Assembly: GCA_012513065.1 (NCBI GenBank)
Contig: JAAZCX010000036.1
Coordinates: 1 to 37,955, forward strand
Direction: 5' to 3'
From: Clostridiaceae bacterium
GTDB lineage: Bacteria > Bacillota > Clostridia > TANB77 > CAG-508
DNA: 37,955 bases
A program made the position numbers and the translations under genes. The notes beneath the pieces are model-generated. The model made no database searches. It saw only the letters and a program-made list of their open reading frames with translations, and was not told the DNA's origin. Shown in pieces: positions 10,241-19,377 of this stretch (the stretch's first letter is position 1; each line of letters begins with the position of its first letter).

Positions 10241-11263
10241 CTATTTATTATCGTTTTTTACTATTTCTCTTATTACTTCTGTACGAGTAATATCTCTTTG
10301 CATTTCATCCAATTTTTTTCCTACTCTTTTTTGTAAATTTGCAGGTTTTGTATATAACATTAATTTCTTTACTTTTTTATCATCTATTTCTGAGATTATA
10401 CCCAAATCTGTCCCAAGTTTTATATCAGATAATAAATTATTACATTCTTCTGATGTTAACTTTTTTGCATTTGATAATATTCCATAAGAACGATATACTT
10501 TATCTTCTAATTCTATACTATTTTTTGCCAAATATTTTCTTGCCAATCTTTCTTGTTCCATAACTTTTTTTGTTATATTTTCTAAATTTAGTACTATTTC
10601 CTTTTCATCAATTCCTAAAGTCTGTATATTTGATATTTGATATATATCTCCCTTACTTTGACTATCTTCACCATATGTTCCTCTTATTGTCATTCCAAAG
10701 TTATTAACAATATGCAATACTTTTGATAAATTACCAGTAATTTTTAAAGCTGGAAGATGAACCATAACAGAAGCTCTTAACCCTGTTCCAACATTAGTTG
10801 GACATGCTGTTAAAAATCCATATTTTTCGTTACAACTAAAGCCTAATATTTCATCTAATTTTTTATCTATTTCTATTGCTAAATTTAAACTATTTGATAA
10901 ATCTAATCCACTGGTAAATACTTGAATACGTAAATGATCTTCTTCATTTATCATAATACAAATATTTTCTTCATCATTAATTAAAATAGCTTTTTTGTCA
11001 TCTTTATCTAATACCATCTCTGGACTAATTATATGTTTTTCTATAAGTTCCATTTTGCTTATATCGTCAATATCATTTAAATAAAAAAATTTAATTCCAT
11101 ATCCTATAGTCGGAGTCACAAATTTCACTTTTTCCAATAACTGTTCTTTTTGTTCTTTTGTCATTTTTGTCTTAAATGGGAATTCTTTTATGTTTCTAGC
11201 AAATCTTATTCTAGAACTAACAATAACATCTGAATCTTTTCCATTCTCTAAATACCAATTCAT
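10241..11263 (-). CDS. mcsB: Protein arginine kinase McsB
   Basis: SSRIRFARNI, TACPTNVGTGLRASVMVHLPAL, RGTYGEDSQ phosphagen-kinase motifs; adjacent to mcsA/clpC. Confidence 0.95.
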   Translation of the reverse strand: MNWYLENGKDSDVIVSSRIRFARNIKEFPFKTKMTKEQKEQLLEKVKFVTPTIGYGIKFFYLNDIDDISKMELIEKHIISPEMVLDKDDKKAILINDEENICIMINEEDHLRIQVFTSGLDLSNSLNLAIEIDKKLDEILGFSCNEKYGFLTACPTNVGTGLRASVMVHLPALKITGNLSKVLHIVNNFGMTIRGTYGEDSQSKGDIYQISNIQTLGIDEKEIVLNLENITKKVMEQERLARKYLAKNSIELEDKVYRSYGILSNAKKLTSEECNNLLSDIKLGTDLGIISEIDDKKVKKLMLYTKPANLQKRVGKKLDEMQRDITRTEVIREIVKNDNK

Positions 11264-11281
11264 ATACTACAGCACTCCTTT

Positions 11282-11848
11282 TTATTTTTCTAATTTTTTT
11301 ATTTCATCTCTAGTTTTTGCAGCATCTTCATAACGTTCTTCTTTTATTTCTACTTTTAATTTTTCTTTTAGTTTATTAATTATATCTTCATTTGAATTTG
11401 TTTTTTTATTATCTTTAACTTTTTCTTCTCCTGTTTTATTTATATTATCTGTTCTTTCAATTGAACTTCCTATTCTTCCAACATGTCTATTAACTCCATG
11501 AATATTTTTTAACAACAAATCTATTTTGCTTTTAAATTCATCATAGCAATTATCACAACCAAATTTTCCATTTTTTATAAAATCATCATAACTAGTATTA
11601 CATTTATCACATAATAAAGTTTCTGGTTTTATAATATCAGGCATAAATATATTTCCGTCATCTTTAAATACATCTTCTAAAAAATTTGAAAAATTAATAC
11701 TAGGCATATTAAATGAAATATTATTTATTCCAAGTTTATTAGCACATTTATCACATAAATTCATTTGTTTCTTAGTACCATTAATTATTTGTGTATATTT
11801 TACATTTGCTTCATTTTCATTGCAATTTTGACATAACATAAAAATCAC
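11282..11848 (-). CDS. mcsA: McsA, zinc-binding UVR-domain activator of McsB
   Basis: MLCQNCNENEANV, CDKCANKLG, CDKCNTSYDDF...GCDNCYDEF, C-terminal UVR motif. Confidence 0.93.
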   Translation of the reverse strand: MIFMLCQNCNENEANVKYTQIINGTKKQMNLCDKCANKLGINNISFNMPSINFSNFLEDVFKDDGNIFMPDIIKPETLLCDKCNTSYDDFIKNGKFGCDNCYDEFKSKIDLLLKNIHGVNRHVGRIGSSIERTDNINKTGEEKVKDNKKTNSNEDIINKLKEKLKVEIKEERYEDAAKTRDEIKKLEK

Positions 11849-11881
11849 TCCTTTTTATTATAATTTACTTGTCTTTTAATA

Positions 11882-12328
11882 TTATTCAATTAAATTTACT
11901 AACATGTTTTTAAATATATTAGCTCTTATTCTATCTCTTTCTGGCTGTGCTATTTTTAACACATTATCACTAGTAGCAACTTTTAATAATTTTGCTTCTA
12001 CTTCTGAGATTAAATCATAAGATAGAAAATTACTAATAAATATATCAACTTCTTGACCTGTTAGATAATCTTCAATACTATTAATAATATGCATGAAGTA
12101 ACTACTTTTTGTGATATTTATTTTTTTTATTCTTATATGTCCTCCTCCACCTCTTTTACTTTCTACATAATAACCTTGTGAAGGTTTAAATCTAGTTGCT
12201 ATTACATAATTTATTTGAGATGGTACACATTTAAACTGTTCTGCTAAATCATTCCTTTGTATCTCTATTAAATCTTCTTCTTCAAATAATTCTTTAATAA
12301 ATTCTTCTATTGTATCTGATATTCCCAT
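11882..12328 (-). CDS. ctsR: Transcriptional repressor CtsR
   Basis: GISDTIEEFIKELFEE, QRNDLAEQFKCVPSQINYVIATRFKPSQGYYVESKRGGGGHIRI. Confidence 0.95.
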   Translation of the reverse strand: MGISDTIEEFIKELFEEEDLIEIQRNDLAEQFKCVPSQINYVIATRFKPSQGYYVESKRGGGGHIRIKKINITKSSYFMHIINSIEDYLTGQEVDIFISNFLSYDLISEVEAKLLKVATSDNVLKIAQPERDRIRANIFKNMLVNLIE

Positions 12329-12351
12329 ATTATTACCTCTCTTTTTTCGAC

Positions 12352-12368
12352 TTTGACTTTCTTTGACC
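12352..12368 (-). promoter_or_regulatory. CtsR operator (tandem heptad)
   Basis: Minus strand GGTCAAA-GAA-AGTCAAA, exact match to the CtsR box (RGTCAAA NAN RGTCAAA), 24 nt upstream of ctsR. Confidence 0.92.
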
Positions 12369-12394
12369 TTTATTATATTATAGTTTCTTTTTTT

Positions 12395-12568
12395 CTATCT
12401 GTCAATACCTTTATTTTCCTTTGTCATTTTATCCATTTCTTCTGTCTTTTTTCGTTGTTCTTCTAAAGTAATCCATGTAAAATATGATGGAATAAATTCT
12501 CCACATTCTGTTACATCTTCTTTATTTTTCTTTATATCTTTACTATTATACTTTTTTTTATTATCCAT
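12395..12568 (-). CDS. Hypothetical small protein, 57 aa (MDNKKKYNSKDIKKNKEDVTECGEFIPSYFTWITLEEQRKKTEEMDKMTKENKGIDR)
   Basis: Complete ATG-TAG ORF with AGGAGAAAAGTAAT-ATG RBS; absent from the ORF track because it is under 60 aa. Confidence 0.6.
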   Translation of the reverse strand: MDNKKKYNSKDIKKNKEDVTECGEFIPSYFTWITLEEQRKKTEEMDKMTKENKGIDR

Positions 12569-12717
12569 ATTACTTTTCTCCTATTTATATATCTTTCTAT
12601 TTATATTTTTTACTAATTCATATTAATTTATTCATAAATATATTTTTAGATTTTTATAAATAATTTTTTTATTTTTTTATTTTAATTTTTTTATTTATTT
12701 TTATATTTTTTTAACAT

Positions 12718-12757
12718 AAAAAATAAAACTTCAAATATAATTTGAAGTTTTATTTTT
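12718..12757 (-). terminator. Intrinsic terminator
   Basis: AAAATAAAACTTCAAAT-ATA-ATTTGAAGTTTTATTTT. Confidence 0.8.
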
Positions 12758-12771
12758 CGTATATTACTTTC

Positions 12772-12957
12772 TCATTCCTTATTTTTGATTTTTCTTATTT
12801 CCTTTATTATTTCTACTTTTTCATTAGTGGTTTTTGAAGACAAATCAATTTTTAATGCTTTTTTTTCTTTAGATACTTTTCCTTGTCTTGAATTTACAAG
12901 TAAAACAATATCATTTACTTGCTGTTCATCAATTTTGGCGATATTCATCATAATCAT
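12772..12957 (-). CDS. Hypothetical small protein, about 60 aa
   Basis: ORF with GAGGT RBS, followed by terminator 12718..12757. Confidence 0.5.
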   Translation of the reverse strand: MIMMNIAKIDEQQVNDIVLLVNSRQGKVSKEKKALKIDLSSKTTNEKVEIIKEIRKIKNKE

Positions 12958-13144
12958 AATGTTTACCTCACATACTTTTTTGTAGTTTACAATAGTTACT
13001 TTTTTATTATATCACACTTTTCGTTTTATTTCTACATCTTTTTCATTTTTTACCAGTTTAATTTCACTTTTTTTGAACAACATATATATTGAAAAACATT
13101 TTTGTTTTTTAATATATATTCACATTCTAGGAGGTGAAAATAAA

Positions 13145-13345
13145 ATGACAAATTCAAATTCAAAAGTAGTTCCAGAAGCTAGAGAAGCTTTAAATAAGTT
13201 CAAATATGAAGTTGCTAGTGAAGTTGGTGTTAACTTAAAAAATGGATATAATGGAGATATCTCTTCAAGAGATGCTGGTAGAATTGGTGGAAACATGGTT
13301 AGAAAATTAATCATAGAAGCTGAAAAAAATATGGCTAATAAGTAG
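13145..13345 (+). CDS. Alpha/beta-type small acid-soluble spore protein
   Basis: MTNSNSKVVPEAREALNKFKYEVASEVGVNL...GYNGDISSRDAGRIGGNMVRKLI; RBS AGGAGGTG; ORF-track start at 13073 is too far upstream. Confidence 0.96.
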   Translation: MTNSNSKVVPEAREALNKFKYEVASEVGVNLKNGYNGDISSRDAGRIGGNMVRKLIIEAEKNMANK

Positions 13346-13368
13346 TTTTTCCAATAATCAAATAAAAA

Positions 13369-13394
13369 GACAGGAATACAATTCCTGCCTTTAT
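13369..13394 (+). terminator. SASP terminator hairpin
   Basis: ACAGGAAT-ACA-ATTCCTGCCTTTAT. Confidence 0.65.
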
Positions 13395-13431
13395 GAATTT
13401 ACTTTTATTTTTTATTATAAAAAGTTAATAC

Positions 13432-13462
13432 ATAAAGGCAGGAATTGTATTCCTGCCTTTAT
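13432..13462 (-). terminator. Terminator hairpin for the CDF/arsR unit
   Basis: ATAAAGGCAGGAAT-TGT-ATTCCTGCCTTTAT perfect palindrome. Confidence 0.8.
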
Positions 13463-13477
13463 ATTATATTTTTATTA

Positions 13478-14359
13478 TTAATGATGATGATGTCCTTCTT
13501 CTTTGTGAAGATGTGGATGACACTCTTTTTCTCCACATATTTCTGTTTCAGTCTCTAGAATAGAATGACATATATTATGTTCTTCTAATTCTTCTCGTAT
13601 TTTATGTTTTACTTCATCAATATTCTTACTTTTGCTAACTATATGCATAGTTGCATAATTATTAAAACCATCTATACTCCATACATGTATATGATGAACA
13701 TCTTCTACATCTTCTATTTTTAATAAATGCGTCTTTAACTCGTCAATATCTATATTATAAGGAGTTTTTTCTAAAAATAAATTTAAAACTTTTTTTAAGT
13801 TTTCTAGTGTATTAATTAGGATAAATAGTGCTACACCAATGCTCATTATTGGATCTATTATTTTTATATCAGTAAAGTTCATTATTATTGCTCCAATTAA
13901 TACAACAATCCATCCTAATACATCTTCTAACATATGAAGATTAACTGATTTTTGATTAATTGAATCTCCTTCTTTTGTTACATATGCAGCAATAAGGTTT
14001 AATACTACACCAATAACAGCAAATATTATCATTCCATGATAATTAACTTCTACTGGATTAATTATTCTACCTATTGCATTATATATAACTAAAATAGATC
14101 CTACCATCAATATAACAGTAGTAATTAGTCCTCCAAGAACAGAATATCTTATATATCCATAAGTATAATTTTTGTCAGCACCTTTTTTACTTTTCTTTTC
14201 TAGAAAATACGATACTCCAATTGAAATAGCATCCCCGATATCATGAATTGAATCAGATAAAATAGCTACAGAATTTGTAAATATTCCTCCAAAGAACTCA
14301 AATATTGAAAATCCTAAATTTAAAATAAAAGCAATTAATATATTTTTTTCTGTCTTCAT
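13478..14359 (-). CDS. CDF-family metal (probably Zn2+) efflux transporter with His-rich C-terminus
   Basis: AILSDSIHDIGDAISIG, HMLEDVLGWIVV, HHIHVWSIDG, C-terminal CHPHLHKEEGHHHH. Confidence 0.92.
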   Translation of the reverse strand: MKTEKNILIAFILNLGFSIFEFFGGIFTNSVAILSDSIHDIGDAISIGVSYFLEKKSKKGADKNYTYGYIRYSVLGGLITTVILMVGSILVIYNAIGRIINPVEVNYHGMIIFAVIGVVLNLIAAYVTKEGDSINQKSVNLHMLEDVLGWIVVLIGAIIMNFTDIKIIDPIMSIGVALFILINTLENLKKVLNLFLEKTPYNIDIDELKTHLLKIEDVEDVHHIHVWSIDGFNNYATMHIVSKSKNIDEVKHKIREELEEHNICHSILETETEICGEKECHPHLHKEEGHHHH

Positions 14360-14362
14360 TTT

Positions 14363-14710
14363 TTACTCCTTTACATGAGATAGAGAAATTTCAAATACTT
14401 GTGTAACATGCTCATCATTTAATGTATAAAAAACTTCTTTACCCTCTTTTTTTGATTTTACTAAGTTATTTTCTTTTAATAGTTTCAACTGATGTGAAAT
14501 TGCACTTTTTGTCATTCCAAGGCTATTTGCAATATCACATACGCACATTTCATGTTGGTCTAATACAAATAAAATTTTTACTCTTGTGCTATCTGCTATT
14601 AATTTATAAAAATTAATTAACTTGTCAAAAGTACCCTCTTCTGGCATTTTATCTACTGCAATTTTAACTGCATCTTGATGAATAATGTTACAATCACATT
14701 GATATTCCAT
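14363..14710 (-). CDS. ArsR/SmtB-family metal-responsive repressor
   Basis: ADSTRVKILFVLDQHEMCVCDIANSLGMTKSAISHQLKLLKENNLV; likely start MEYQCDC at 14710 (AAAGGAGG RBS). Confidence 0.93.
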   Translation of the reverse strand: MEYQCDCNIIHQDAVKIAVDKMPEEGTFDKLINFYKLIADSTRVKILFVLDQHEMCVCDIANSLGMTKSAISHQLKLLKENNLVKSKKEGKEVFYTLNDEHVTQVFEISLSHVKE

Positions 14711-14722
14711 ATTGCCTCCTTT

Positions 14723-14742
14723 AGTTGAATACTCGTTCAACT
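14723..14742. promoter_or_regulatory. Probable ArsR/SmtB operator
   Basis: AGTTGAA-TACTCG-TTCAACT perfect inverted repeat just upstream of the arsR RBS. Confidence 0.7.
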
Positions 14743-14810
14743 ATTTTAATTATATTTTATTTATATTCACTTGTCAATATATTAATATCACATTTTAATT
14801 AGTTATCAAA

Positions 14811-14839
14811 AAAAGTAGAACAAAATTGTTCTACTTTTA
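14811..14839 (-). terminator. Intrinsic terminator after the pentapeptide-repeat gene
   Basis: AAAAGTAGAACAA-AA-TTGTTCTACTTTT. Confidence 0.75.
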
Positions 14840-14860
14840 AAAATATATTATATATATTTT

Positions 14861-15496
14861 TCACTTAATTTTTACTCCTATTAAATATACTAAATCTAAA
14901 ACTTGATATTGATCAATTATAGCCCCTTTTATATCTTCTATTGATACTGCAATTCCTTCTATATTATTATTGGATAAATCAATTCCTTTTAAACTAGATT
15001 TAAAAAATTGTGATTGTCTTAAATCTACATCTTTAAAATGGACATTCTTTATTTTCACTTCTTGAAAACTACTATTTTTCATTGGTAAATTTTCAAATAA
15101 TGTATCTTGTATATTACTCATTGAAAAGTTAATATAATTAGCATTTGTTTCTATAAATGAAACATTATTTAATATATTTTCTGATAAGTTACATCCTGAA
15201 ATCTTGCAATTATTAAACCTACACCTTATAAAAGTGCATTCATAAAAACTATTATTTGAAAAATTACATTCTTCAAATACAGTGTTTATAAAAGTAGTTT
15301 TTTCTAATTTTGTGTTTTGTATACAAACATTTTTGAATTTACAATATTGAAAATCTAAATTTAAAAAATTGATACTATTATATTCTTGATTTTCAAAAAT
15401 ATAATATTTTATATATCCATCATTATTAATTATATCTTCTATTTTCTTATCTTTTAATTCTTCATTATATCTTTGAGGTTGCTTTACTAAATCCAT
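14861..15496 (-). CDS. Pentapeptide-repeat protein
   Basis: Repeated A(N/D)LXX-like units (CKFKNVCIQNTKLEKTTFINTVFEECNFSNNSFYECTFIRCRFNNCKISGCNLSEN...), C-term DQYQVLDLVYLIGVKI. Confidence 0.82.
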   Translation of the reverse strand: MDLVKQPQRYNEELKDKKIEDIINNDGYIKYYIFENQEYNSINFLNLDFQYCKFKNVCIQNTKLEKTTFINTVFEECNFSNNSFYECTFIRCRFNNCKISGCNLSENILNNVSFIETNANYINFSMSNIQDTLFENLPMKNSSFQEVKIKNVHFKDVDLRQSQFFKSSLKGIDLSNNNIEGIAVSIEDIKGAIIDQYQVLDLVYLIGVKIK

Positions 15497-15560
15497 TCAT
15501 TTTCTCCTATTTAATTTTATTTAAAATAATTATATCATATACTCAGAATTTTATTATGTT

Positions 15561-15588
15561 ATTTTTTATTTTTTATTTTTTATTTTTT
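15561..15588. repeat. 7-bp tandem repeat (ATTTTTT)x4
   Basis: Four consecutive exact ATTTTTT units in the intergenic region. Confidence 0.8.
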
Positions 15589-15695
15589 ATTATTATAATT
15601 TTTGATAATTTTACCAGTTTAATTAAATGTTTTTTGAGCATTCTATATATTGAAAACAAAATTTTCAAATTTTAAGTTTACAGGAGGTGAATAAT

Positions 15696-15890
15696 ATGAC
15701 AAATTCAAACTCAAAAATAGTTCCAGAAGCTAGAGAAGCTTTAAATAAATTTAAATATGAAGTTGCTAGTGAAGTTGGTGTAACTTTAAAAGATGGTTAC
15801 AATGGGAATATCTCTGCAAGAGATGCTGGTAGAATCGGTGGACAAATGGTTAAAAAATTAATACAACAAGCTGAAAATAACATGAAATAG
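15696..15890 (+). CDS. Alpha/beta-type small acid-soluble spore protein (second copy)
   Basis: MTNSNSKIVPEAREALNKFKYEVASEVGVTL...NISARDAGRIGGQMVKKLI; AGGAGGTG RBS. Confidence 0.96.
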   Translation: MTNSNSKIVPEAREALNKFKYEVASEVGVTLKDGYNGNISARDAGRIGGQMVKKLIQQAENNMK

Positions 15891-15904
15891 TTTTATATTA
15901 ATTA

Positions 15905-15940
15905 AAAATACCAATAGGATTTATATCCTATTGGTATTTT
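15905..15940. terminator. Bidirectional intrinsic terminator (SASP / hpf)
   Basis: AAAATACCAATAGGAT-TTAT-ATCCTATTGGTATTTT. Confidence 0.85.
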
Positions 15941-15949
15941 ATTTTTCTT

Positions 15950-16486
15950 TTAAGCTTCTGGTTCTACTAAACCAAAATTTTTACCATCTTTTAATCTATA
16001 TATAATATTTACTTTTTGTGTATCTATATTAATAAATGCTAAGAAATTATTTCTTGGTTTATCTTTTAATTCTAATTTTGCATCTTCTGGTGCCATTGGC
16101 TTTATTTGATAATAAAGAGTTTTAATTATTTCATCCTCTATATCATGATCATTTTCATTAAAAGCTAATGTTTCTTTTAATCTTATTGAATCTGTTATGT
16201 TTTGTTTGTCTTTTTTAGTTTTCATTTTACGTACTTGACCTTCTAATATGTCAATATCTTTATCAATAGATGCATATAAATCACGATGTGCTGTAACTGA
16301 TCTTAATGTATTTCCTTCTACTGTTAATTGTAATTCTGCTACTTGTTCATTTCCTTCAGTTTTTATTGTAGCTGATACATCTAAATCTTCTCCAAAGTAT
16401 TTTACTAACCTTTCCATTTTTCTTTCAATATAATCTTTAATAGATTCTGTTGCTTTTAGTTCTTTTCCTGTAATTTTTATGTTCAT
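15950..16486 (-). CDS. hpf: Long-form ribosome hibernation-promoting factor
   Basis: MNIKITGKELKATESIKDYIERKMERLVKYF...; C-terminal IIKTLYYQIKPMAPEDAKLEL...NVIYRLKDG-type dimerization domain. Confidence 0.93.
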   Translation of the reverse strand: MNIKITGKELKATESIKDYIERKMERLVKYFGEDLDVSATIKTEGNEQVAELQLTVEGNTLRSVTAHRDLYASIDKDIDILEGQVRKMKTKKDKQNITDSIRLKETLAFNENDHDIEDEIIKTLYYQIKPMAPEDAKLELKDKPRNNFLAFINIDTQKVNIIYRLKDGKNFGLVEPEA

Positions 16487-16643
16487 AAAAATCGCTCCTT
16501 TCAACTTAGTTCTTTTGTTTTTATGTTATATCTTAATTATACCTTGTTTCTTTTAATTTTTCAAACATTTTTACATTTTTTTCATATTTTTTGATATTTT
16601 TTATCTTTTTATTAATTTTTTATTAACTTTTGTTTATAAACTC

Positions 16644-16672
16644 TTGCAAAAATAGTGTTTTTATGGTAGAAT
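16644..16672 (+). promoter_or_regulatory. Sigma-A-type promoter of rpsT
   Basis: TTGCAA-17 bp-TAGAAT. Confidence 0.7.
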
Positions 16673-16713
16673 TTTATTTGCTATATTTTAATAACTTAAA
16701 GGAGGTGTTAAGT

Positions 16714-16980
16714 ATGCCAAACATTAAATCAGCTATGAAACGTGTTAGTGTTATTGAAAAGAAAACATTAAGAAATAATATGATTAAATCTAGCTATAGA
16801 ACTGCTGTTAAAAAATTCGAACAAGCAATCGAAGCTGGAAATAAAGAAGAAGCTACAAAATTATTCACTGATGCTACAAAGAAAATTGATCAAGCTTGCA
16901 GTAAAGGTGTTATAGTAAAAAACACAGCAGCTAGAAAAAAATCTAACATGTCTAAAAAATTAAATGCAATAAATGCATAA
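16714..16980 (+). CDS. rpsT: 30S ribosomal protein S20
   Basis: [35 protein letters not shown]...[33 protein letters not shown]. Confidence 0.96.
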   Translation: MPNIKSAMKRVSVIEKKTLRNNMIKSSYRTAVKKFEQAIEAGNKEEATKLFTDATKKIDQACSKGVIVKNTAARKKSNMSKKLNAINA

Positions 16981-17014
16981 GAAAAATAAAAAATTGTGCA
17001 CAGTTTTTTATTTT

Positions 17015-17048
17015 AAAAGCATATAGAATAATTCTATATGCTTTTTTT
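17015..17048 (+). terminator. rpsT terminator
   Basis: AAAAGCATATAGAAT-A-ATTCTATATGCTTTTTTT. Confidence 0.8.
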
Positions 17049-17057
17049 ACATTTATA

Positions 17058-17954
17058 TTAAATTAACGTTGCCCCTATCATTCCTGCATCATTTTCTAAT
17101 TTTGCTAATATTATTTTTGGCTTATCAAATTGATAAGAATTACATTCTAATCTTTCTAGTAATCTTTGAAATAGTATTTCTTTAAAATATATAAAACCAC
17201 CGCCTATGCAAATAGTAGTAGGATTTAATATATTAATAATATTTGAAATTCCTATAGTTAGATTATCTATGTATTGAGTTATATAATTATTTATAATTCT
17301 ATTATCTTTTTGATGTGTTAATATTGTTCTTATTTCTTCTGATTCAATATCTTTATTTAATTGTAATAATTCTATTACATTATTTTTAAATGATTTCATT
17401 GAACAATATGTTTCAAAGCATCCATTTTTTCCACAATTACATAAGCTTTGTTCATCTTTTTTTATAATCATATGCCCCATTTCTGATGTTATAACATTGT
17501 TATCTATACCAATTGCACTTCCAATTCCTGTTCCTAAGCATAAAAATATAGATTTATTACTATCTTTTAAATTTCCATATTTTTTTTCTGCTGTTGCTGC
17601 ACATAATGCATCATTTTCTAGTTTTACATTCACATCATAATAATCTTCTAATTCTTTTGCTAAATCCCAATCATAAATTTTAAATTTATTGCATTTTTTA
17701 ATTTTATTATTTTCTATAATTCCTGGTATTCCTATTCCTATTCCATCAATTAAGAATATTGGTATTTTTATATCTCTTAAAACAGCATTAATCAGAGATA
17801 TTATTGTATCTCTGATTAAATTTTTAATTTCATCATTTTTCTGCTCTGTAAAAAGTATATTTTTTTCTTGTTTAGTAAGTACTTTTCCATCTTCTGATAT
17901 AACACCTACTGATATATGGCTACCACCTAAATCAATTCCTATTTTCATAATCAC
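17058..17954 (-). CDS. ROK-family sugar kinase / transcriptional regulator-like protein
   Basis: KIGIDLGGSHISVGVI, GIGIPGII, CLGTGIGSAIGI, GHMII, CNCGKNGCFETYCS zinc motif. Confidence 0.9.
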   Translation of the reverse strand: MIMKIGIDLGGSHISVGVISEDGKVLTKQEKNILFTEQKNDEIKNLIRDTIISLINAVLRDIKIPIFLIDGIGIGIPGIIENNKIKKCNKFKIYDWDLAKELEDYYDVNVKLENDALCAATAEKKYGNLKDSNKSIFLCLGTGIGSAIGIDNNVITSEMGHMIIKKDEQSLCNCGKNGCFETYCSMKSFKNNVIELLQLNKDIESEEIRTILTHQKDNRIINNYITQYIDNLTIGISNIINILNPTTICIGGGFIYFKEILFQRLLERLECNSYQFDKPKIILAKLENDAGMIGATLI

Positions 17955-17983
17955 TCTCTTTTCTTTTTATACTAAAATATATT

Positions 17984-19333
17984 TTATACACCTGCTGCTG
18001 AGAACATGAAGTTACCCATATATAATCCAATCATTGGTACTAATATTACTAATACGAAGAATATTAATACGATACCAACTATAGAATACATTACTTGAGG
18101 CATTACTTTCATAATTTTATCTAGTATTGCGTTTATATCCATTTCCATATATTCTACTAATTTTTGCATCATCTCAGATAAATCTGTTTTCATACCAATT
18201 TTCAACATTTCTGTTGTCATAGCAGAAGATAATCCTGATTTTTCAAATGGTTCTATCCAAGATTGTCCAATTAATATATTATTAATTGAAGTTTCTACCA
18301 TAGATAAAAATACATAATTATTTACTACATTTTTACTAACTTCTAAAGCATCTTGAATTCTCATTCCATTATCTAAGTTTAATAGCATAGCTTTTATAAA
18401 TCTTGAAAAATCTAAACCATACATTAATTTTCCAAATATCGGCATAGTATATTTAAAGTAATGGAAGTTATATTTTCCTTTTGGTGTATTAATATAAAAT
18501 GTAACTCCTACAACAAGTCCTACTATAATACTTGTTGGTATATACCAATGTGCTATAGTTGCATTTACGAAATCACTAAATGCTAATGTAATTCCTGGAA
18601 GTGTATCTTTACTTCCTACTTTATCATATACTCCTTGAATTGCTGGAACTGCAATTAATGTACCAGCAATTAACATTATAAGAAGTCCTATTAATTCAAG
18701 AACGTTTGGAATAACGATTTTCTTTACTCTTTTACTAATATCTGCTGAATTATCTAGATATCTTACTGCTTGTTGAAGAGAATTTGTAAGTGATCCTGAT
18801 AATTCTCCTACTTTTATCATATTAATGTATATATATGGAAATATATTTGAATAGTATTCCATAGTTGTATACATATAGTCTCCACCTTCTACACCAGCTA
18901 GTATATCTTCTAATATACCTCTTAAAGACATATTTTCTGTACTTTCAATTATAGTGTTTAATGCATGTATATTATTAAAGTTAGCCTTTTTTAATAAATA
19001 AAAATTTTGTGTAAAAATAACTAAATCACGATTAGTTATTTTTTCTGTTGAATCTAGCATTAAGTTAAGTTTTTCTACTAAAGTAACTTTTTTCCTAGCA
19101 TCACCATTAAATACATTACTAGAATTAGCTGTTTTCATTATGTCTTCCATGTTGCTTATATTTCTTTTTTTCTTCTTTTGTTTTTTAGACATATATCCAA
19201 CTTGCACAACTTGAATAGGCGTTAAGTTGTTGTGTTTAAGCTTTCTAATTAAAGATTGCTTGCTAGACTCTTCTACTTTATTCTTAACTATTAAGCCTTT
19301 ATCAGTTACTGCTCTGTACACATATTCTGGCAT
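17984..19333 (-). CDS. pilC: Type IV pilus/T2SS inner-membrane platform protein (PilC/GspF)
   Basis: EYVYRAVTDKG N-terminus, two T2SSF repeats, three TM helices. Confidence 0.9.
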   Translation of the reverse strand: MPEYVYRAVTDKGLIVKNKVEESSKQSLIRKLKHNNLTPIQVVQVGYMSKKQKKKKRNISNMEDIMKTANSSNVFNGDARKKVTLVEKLNLMLDSTEKITNRDLVIFTQNFYLLKKANFNNIHALNTIIESTENMSLRGILEDILAGVEGGDYMYTTMEYYSNIFPYIYINMIKVGELSGSLTNSLQQAVRYLDNSADISKRVKKIVIPNVLELIGLLIMLIAGTLIAVPAIQGVYDKVGSKDTLPGITLAFSDFVNATIAHWYIPTSIIVGLVVGVTFYINTPKGKYNFHYFKYTMPIFGKLMYGLDFSRFIKAMLLNLDNGMRIQDALEVSKNVVNNYVFLSMVETSINNILIGQSWIEPFEKSGLSSAMTTEMLKIGMKTDLSEMMQKLVEYMEMDINAILDKIMKVMPQVMYSIVGIVLIFFVLVILVPMIGLYMGNFMFSAAGV

Positions 19334-19377
19334 ACTGTTTTTCCTCCATTTTTATTTTAGCTATCTTTTTAATAATT

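Noticed and set aside
15556-15600. ATTTTTT tandem repeat considered as a CRISPR-like or regulatory array
   Set aside because: Simple AT microsatellite with no spacers; typical of AT-rich intergenic DNA.
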